DNA of 10,676 nucleotides, from NCBI GenBank assembly GCA_025455225.1, contig JALOMY010000063.1:1-10676 (forward strand), read 5' to 3'. The notes under the pieces were generated by a model. That model did not search any database and was not told the DNA's origin. It worked only from the letters and a program-made list of their open reading frames with translations. The position numbers and the translations under genes are program-made. The DNA is from Cyclobacteriaceae bacterium. Lineage in GTDB: Bacteria > Bacteroidota > Bacteroidia > Cytophagales > Cyclobacteriaceae. Below, one piece after another: positions 6,686-10,676 of this stretch. Positions within the stretch are counted from its first letter, which is position 1. Every line of letters starts with the position of its first letter.

Positions 6686-8884
6686 ATGAATATGATGTTG
6701 GTAGAAGAGAAAGATGAATTAAAACTGAAATTAAAAGAGGTATTTGGATATACCACGTTCAGAGGCAACCAGGAAAGAATAATTCGTAACATCCTGGATG
6801 GAAAGAATACGTTCGTGATTATGCCCACCGGGGCAGGTAAGTCATTATGCTACCAGCTTCCGGCCCTTATGCTGGAGGGTCTGGCCATTGTTATCTCACC
6901 GCTTATTGCGTTGATGAAAAACCAGGTTGACCAAATGAATGCTTATGGAGTAAATGCCCGGTTTCTGAATTCAACTTTATCGAAAGGTGAAATAACTAGA
7001 CTTAAAAAGGATTGTGTAAACGGCATAGTGAAATTGCTTTACGTTGCTCCGGAATCCTTAACAAAGGAAGAAAATCTTGAATTTCTCAAAAAGATAAAAG
7101 TTTCATTTGTTGCTATTGACGAAGCGCACTGTATTTCTGAATGGGGTCACGACTTCCGTCCTGAGTACAGGCGTATCAAATCCATGATTCAGCAGTTTGG
7201 CAACTTGCCGGTTGTTGCTCTTACTGCCACGGCAACTCCAAAAGTTCAGTTGGATATTCAGAAGAACTTACAAATGGAGGACGCAGATATTTTCCTTTCC
7301 TCCTTCAATCGTAAAAATTTATACTACGAAGTACGGCCCAAGAAAGAAACTAAAAAGCAACTCATTAAATTTTTACGCGAACACAAAGGCAAATCCGGAA
7401 TCGTTTATTGCCTCAGCCGAAAGAAAGTAGAAGAAATTGCAAAGTTAATTTCAGTAAACGGTTTTAAAGCAGCGCCTTATCATGCCGGCCTCGATGCCGA
7501 TGTACGTGAAAAAAACCAGGATGATTTTCTTAACGAAGAAGTTGACATCATTGTAGCTACCATTGCCTTCGGTATGGGAATCGATAAGCCCGATGTTCGG
7601 TTCGTGGTACACTACGATGTGCCGAAATCACTGGAGGGTTATTACCAGGAAACGGGGCGTGCAGGCCGGGATGGCCTGGAAGGTCTTTGCCTCATGTTTT
7701 ACAGTCATAACGATCTGAACAAACTCGAAAAGTTCAATAAAGACAAATCCGTTCAGGAACGGGAGAATGCCCGCGTTCTTTTACAGGAAATGGAATATTA
7801 TGCCGAATCGCCTGTTTGCCGCAGACGTCAGTTGCTTCATTACTTCGGAGAAGAATTCAAAGAAGATAATTGCGGTATGTGCGATAACTGTGTACATCCG
7901 CGCGAACGCTTTGATGGAACCGAAGCCGTGAAGGTTGTGCTTCAGGCGGTGAAGCAAACCAATGAACGATTCGGCCTGAATCACCTGGTAAACGTAATCC
8001 GTGGTATCGAAGATGAATACGTAAAGAGCTACGGCCATTTCGATTTACCGATTTACGGAACCGGAGGTGATGAGGATGCCGATTACTGGAAATCCGTGAT
8101 TCGCCAGACGCTTATCTATCAATACCTGGAAAAGGATATTGAAAACATTGGTGTATTAAAAATTTCAAAAAGAGGAGAGAGCTTTTTAAAGAAACCGGTT
8201 TCCATTGAGCTGGCACGCGACCATGACTTCACCACGGATGTGGAAGACGAAGAGGTATCGTCAGAAAAGGTGCCGGTTAATGCAAAAGCCTATGACGACA
8301 AGCTTTTTGAATTGCTGAAAGCCCTTCGTAAGAAAATTGCCAAAGACAAAAATCTTCCACCGTATGTCATATTCCAGGATCCTTCCCTGGAAGAAATGGC
8401 CACCACCTACCCAACTACTAAAGAAGATCTTGCTTCCGTTAACGGAGTAGGTATGGGTAAGGTGAATAAATTCGGCAAGGAGTTCCTCGAACTGATCAAT
8501 AAATACGTTGACGAAAATGACATTGAAACGGCAACTGAGGTAGTTGTTAAATCATCTGTTAATAAATCGAAGACTAAGATTTTTATCATTCAGCAAATCG
8601 ATAAAAAAGTTGACCTGGATGAAATCGCAGAACTTACCAATCTTTCCTTTGAAGAATTGCTGACGGAGATTGAAAACATCTGCTATTCCGGAACCAAGCT
8701 GAATCTCAACTACTACATTGAAGAGCTGATCGATCCCAGCAAACAAGACGACATCCATGATTATTTCATGAATGCCGAAACAGATAGTCTGGAAGCTGCC
8801 TTGAATGACGCTTCATTAGCCGATTACACCGAGGAGGAAATCCGGCTCATGCGCATACATTTCATGAGCGAATACGCCCACTAA
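6686..8884 (+). CDS. recQ: ATP-dependent DNA helicase RecQ
   Basis: This 732-residue 3'-5' superfamily 2 helicase acts in recombination and repair of stalled forks. The helicase core has Walker A PTGAGKS (47-53), the DEAH box with the RecQ aromatic loop IDEAHCISEWGHDFRP (144-159), motif III LTATAT (179-184), motif V ATIAFGMGIDKPDVRFVVHY (291-310) and motif VI QETGRAGRDG (321-330). The zinc-binding domain has C378, C396, C399 and C402. A winged-helix RQC domain spans about 410-510, and an HRDC domain about 534-608 (LFELLKALRKKIAKDKNLPP, then SVNGVGMGKVNKFG). A further 120 residues (about 612-732) form an acidic, helix-rich tail with a possible HTH (DLDEIAELTNLSFEELL), longer than in E. coli RecQ (about 610 residues) and apparently usual for this phylum. 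Start is ATG 6686; ATG 6692 is also possible. The gene diverges from the KdsD-like gene over 67 bp. Confidence 0.96.
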   Translation: MNMMLVEEKDELKLKLKEVFGYTTFRGNQERIIRNILDGKNTFVIMPTGAGKSLCYQLPALMLEGLAIVISPLIALMKNQVDQMNAYGVNARFLNSTLSKGEITRLKKDCVNGIVKLLYVAPESLTKEENLEFLKKIKVSFVAIDEAHCISEWGHDFRPEYRRIKSMIQQFGNLPVVALTATATPKVQLDIQKNLQMEDADIFLSSFNRKNLYYEVRPKKETKKQLIKFLREHKGKSGIVYCLSRKKVEEIAKLISVNGFKAAPYHAGLDADVREKNQDDFLNEEVDIIVATIAFGMGIDKPDVRFVVHYDVPKSLEGYYQETGRAGRDGLEGLCLMFYSHNDLNKLEKFNKDKSVQERENARVLLQEMEYYAESPVCRRRQLLHYFGEEFKEDNCGMCDNCVHPRERFDGTEAVKVVLQAVKQTNERFGLNHLVNVIRGIEDEYVKSYGHFDLPIYGTGGDEDADYWKSVIRQTLIYQYLEKDIENIGVLKISKRGESFLKKPVSIELARDHDFTTDVEDEEVSSEKVPVNAKAYDDKLFELLKALRKKIAKDKNLPPYVIFQDPSLEEMATTYPTTKEDLASVNGVGMGKVNKFGKEFLELINKYVDENDIETATEVVVKSSVNKSKTKIFIIQQIDKKVDLDEIAELTNLSFEELLTEIENICYSGTKLNLNYYIEELIDPSKQDDIHDYFMNAETDSLEAALNDASLADYTEEEIRLMRIHFMSEYAH

Positions 8885-8900
8885 GATTAAGAACAAATGA

Positions 8901-8933
8901 CAAAACCCGGCATGTAAAACATACTGGGTTTTG
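8901..8933 (+). terminator. Hairpin terminator after recQ
   Basis: Outer arms CAAAACCC (8901-8908) and GGGTTTTG (8926-8933) pair perfectly. The stem continues through a G-T wobble, a G-C pair and one mismatch, into ATGT (8912-8915) and ACAT (8919-8922) around an AAA loop. It starts 16 bp after the recQ stop. The following AATTTTG is a weak T tract, so termination may be partial. Its 3' arm overlaps the proposed -33 element of purD. Confidence 0.7.
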
Positions 8934-8961
8934 AATTTTGACTATCGAATCCTCATCTTTG
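8930..8961 (+). promoter_or_regulatory. purD: Candidate purD promoter (-33 TTTG, -7 CATCTTTG)
   Basis: TTTG at 8930-8933 and CATCTTTG at 8954-8961 are separated by 20 bp, within the normal Bacteroidota range. The -7 box has one mismatch to TAnnTTTG (C for the first T). The predicted start near 8968 leaves a leader of about 13 bases before ATG 8981. No purine riboswitch would fit in so short a leader. Confidence 0.45.
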
Positions 8962-8980
8962 GTGCTTTTTAAAGCCAACC

Positions 8981-10282
8981 ATGAACATTCTGATCATTGG
9001 CAACGGAGGACGCGAACATGCATTTGCCTGGAAAATAAGGCAAAGCAATAGTTGCGGGAATTTATTCGTGGCGCCCGGAAACGCGGGCACCCATACAATG
9101 GCCGTTAATGTGCCTATTGCTGTTGATGATTTTCATTCCATTGGTGAGTTCTGTCTCGAAAAGCAAATTGGTTTAGTCGTTGTGGGGCCTGAAGCTCCCC
9201 TGGTGAACGGCATACGTGATTATTTTGAAAGCAAGCCACGGTTAAAGAACATTTTACTGATTGGTCCGGGAAAAGCAGGTGCCCAACTTGAAGGCAGCAA
9301 GGATTTTTCCAAGCAGTTCATGATCAGGCATGGAATACCTACAGCGAAAGCCCGGACCTTTCATCCTCATGAAGTAACTGAAGCACACCATTACCTCGAC
9401 ACATGCCAGCCTCCTCTTGTATTGAAAGCTGACGGACTGGCGGCCGGCAAAGGTGTAATCATTACCGAAGATCGTGAAGAAGCTAAGGCCATCATACGTG
9501 AGATGCTGGTTGATAAGAAATTTGGTGAGGCAAGCTCTAAAGTTCTCGTAGAAGAATTTTTAAAGGGAATTGAGGTGTCTGTCTTCGTTCTTACGGATGG
9601 AAAAGATTATGTAATTCTTCCGGAAGCAAAAGATTATAAACGCATTGGCGTAGGCGATACCGGACCGAATACCGGTGGCATGGGTGCCGTATCTCCGGTT
9701 TATTTTGCCGATGAGGTGTTCCTGAAAAAAGTTGAAGAACGCATTGTGAAGCCTACAATTAATGGGCTAAGAAAAGAAAACATCGATTACCGGGGTTTCA
9801 TTTTTATAGGATTAATGAACTGCAGCGGTGAACCTTTTGTGATTGAATACAATGCACGAATGGGAGACCCGGAAACCCAGGCTGTTTTACCAAGGATCAA
9901 AAATGACCTTGTTGAATTGCTGAAGGCAACTGCCTCCGGATCATTAGGCAACCTGAAAATTGAAAAGGATGCGCGGTATGCAACCACCATCGTAATGGTT
10001 TCCAAAGGCTACCCGGGAAATTACGACAAAGGAAAAATCATTAAGGGGCTCGAAACTTCATCCGATGTCAATGTCTTTCATGCTGGTACCAAAACGGTAG
10101 AAGGCAAGATTGTAACCGATGGAGGCCGTGTATTGGCCATAACCGGAATGGGTAATGATCTGCAAACGGCACGTGAAAAAGGCTATGCCGGAGTTGCTAA
10201 ACTTTCCTGGGAAGGAGTATATTTCAGAACAGATATCGGGCTGGATTTGCTTAGTCTTCAGAATGAGGCAAAATCCGGTTAG
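8981..10282 (+). CDS. purD: Phosphoribosylamine-glycine ligase (GAR synthetase)
   Basis: PurD joins glycine to 5-phosphoribosylamine with ATP, the second step of de novo purine synthesis, in the cytoplasm. The 433 residues match the usual 420-430. The N domain begins NILIIGNGGREHAFAWKI (2-19), followed by VVVGPEAPLVNGI (66-78). The ATP-grasp region shows GSKDFSKQFMIRHGIPTAKA (105-124), LKADGLAAGKGVII (148-161), VEEFLKGIEVSVF (190-202), the signature GPNTGGMGAVSPV (228-240), YRGFIFIGLM (270-279) and EYNARMGDPETQAVLPRI (289-306), carrying the Mg-ATP acids. The C domain runs from about 330, ending GVYFRTDIGLDLL. All key motifs are intact. ATG 8981 is the only sensible start because it begins strand 1 directly. 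purD is the only purine gene in the window, and ricT follows after 32 bp. Confidence 0.96.
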   Translation: MNILIIGNGGREHAFAWKIRQSNSCGNLFVAPGNAGTHTMAVNVPIAVDDFHSIGEFCLEKQIGLVVVGPEAPLVNGIRDYFESKPRLKNILLIGPGKAGAQLEGSKDFSKQFMIRHGIPTAKARTFHPHEVTEAHHYLDTCQPPLVLKADGLAAGKGVIITEDREEAKAIIREMLVDKKFGEASSKVLVEEFLKGIEVSVFVLTDGKDYVILPEAKDYKRIGVGDTGPNTGGMGAVSPVYFADEVFLKKVEERIVKPTINGLRKENIDYRGFIFIGLMNCSGEPFVIEYNARMGDPETQAVLPRIKNDLVELLKATASGSLGNLKIEKDARYATTIVMVSKGYPGNYDKGKIIKGLETSSDVNVFHAGTKTVEGKIVTDGGRVLAITGMGNDLQTAREKGYAGVAKLSWEGVYFRTDIGLDLLSLQNEAKSG

Positions 10283-10314
10283 TCAATGTATATATTTCTA
10301 AATCAACATGAATA

Positions 10315-10676
10315 ATGGGCTGCGCTTGTGGAACTGTAAAGGATGGAAAAGTAGCCGGCTGTAATAATAATGGAGCCTGTCAGACAGGAGGATGCAATAA
10401 AATGAATGTGTTCGATTGGCTTTCCAACATGGAAATGCCCGGCAATGACACATTCAATATTGTGGAAGTCAGGTTTAAAAACGGTCGTAAAGATTTTTTC
10501 AGGAACATCGATAAACTTAATCTGATTACCGGTGATGCGGTGATTGTTGAGGTACCCAATGGCCATCACCTGGGCTATATATCGCTTCAAGGCGAGTTGG
10601 TTCGGCTGCAGATGCAGAAAAAGAAAATTGCCAACGATAATGAAATTAAAAAGATCTACCGCATTGCCCATACCAA
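10315..10676 (+). CDS. ricT: RicT-like PSP1-domain protein with N-terminal cysteine cluster (3' end cut by window edge)
   Basis: The frame from ATG 10315 stays open to the right edge (120 codons). It begins MGCACGTVKDGKVAGC and has five cysteines (C3, C5, C16, C22, C27) ahead of NVFDWLSNMEMP (31-42). It then enters the PSP1 domain: FNIVEVRFKNGRKDFFRN (47-64), TGDAVIVEV (72-80), HHLGYISLQGELVRLQM (84-100) and KKKIANDNEIKKIYRIA (102-118). In Bacillus subtilis RicT (YaaT) works with RicA and RicF in an iron-sulfur complex affecting RNase Y-dependent mRNA maturation; Bacteroidota proteins of this family have a similar Cys-rich start. The Fe-S ligand role here is inferred from that pattern. ATG 10308, seven bases upstream, is in another frame and soon meets a stop. 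The 32-bp gap to purD holds a one-mismatch -7 box (TATATTTC, 10291-10298), so it may have its own promoter or be read from purD. Confidence 0.88.
   Translation, partial: MGCACGTVKDGKVAGCNNNGACQTGGCNKMNVFDWLSNMEMPGNDTFNIVEVRFKNGRKDFFRNIDKLNLITGDAVIVEVPNGHHLGYISLQGELVRLQMQKKKIANDNEIKKIYRIAHT

Noticed and set aside
10303..10671. A 122-codon minus-strand open frame at the right edge
   Set aside because: It is antisense to the ricT reading frame, which has clear PSP1 motifs and a cysteine cluster.

Overview
The window looks like chromosomal DNA of a Bacteroidota bacterium, most likely of the Cytophagales type. The gene content points there: a DUF2723 membrane protein, a GWxTD-domain exported protein, a RicT (PSP1) protein with an N-terminal cysteine cluster, and a REC-AraC regulator. 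Several gene starts also lack a Shine-Dalgarno sequence and instead lie close downstream of the Bacteroidota -7 promoter box TAnnTTTG. No mobile element, tRNA, rRNA, CRISPR array or prophage gene is visible. The order below relies on family recognition by eye; no search was run.

Layout. Bases 1-933 (+) are the C-terminal end of a DUF2723 protein cut by the left edge. It converges on a SAM-dependent methyltransferase (980-1756, -) across a two-way hairpin terminator. A 39-bp gap with two facing promoter boxes separates the methyltransferase from a GWxTD protein (1796-2962, +), followed by the 23S rRNA methyltransferase gene rlmB (3030-3779, +). Three minus-strand genes follow in map order: a REC-AraC regulator (3838-4695), manC for GDP-mannose synthesis (4800-5876), and a strongly eroded relative of arabinose-5-phosphate isomerase KdsD/KpsF (5899-6618). 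recQ (6686-8884, +) diverges from the KdsD relative. It is followed by a terminator, purD (8981-10282, +), and the beginning of ricT (10315 to the right edge, +).

How they work together. Most genes are unconnected housekeeping functions: rRNA modification, DNA repair, purine synthesis and RNA processing. The only functional cluster is the surface-sugar pair manC and the KdsD relative, 22 bp apart on the same strand and transcribed from the KdsD side.

The most notable observation is that KdsD relative. Its start, the GIGK loop, the second SIS strand region and the end of the CBS pair are recognisable. However, about 80 residues are missing in three internal places, including catalytic segments, while the frame stays open for 239 codons. 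A second point of interest is the REC-AraC protein, whose receiver keeps the phospho-acceptor Asp but has lost the other hallmark residues. I see no convincing evidence of a wholly new multi-gene system in this window.
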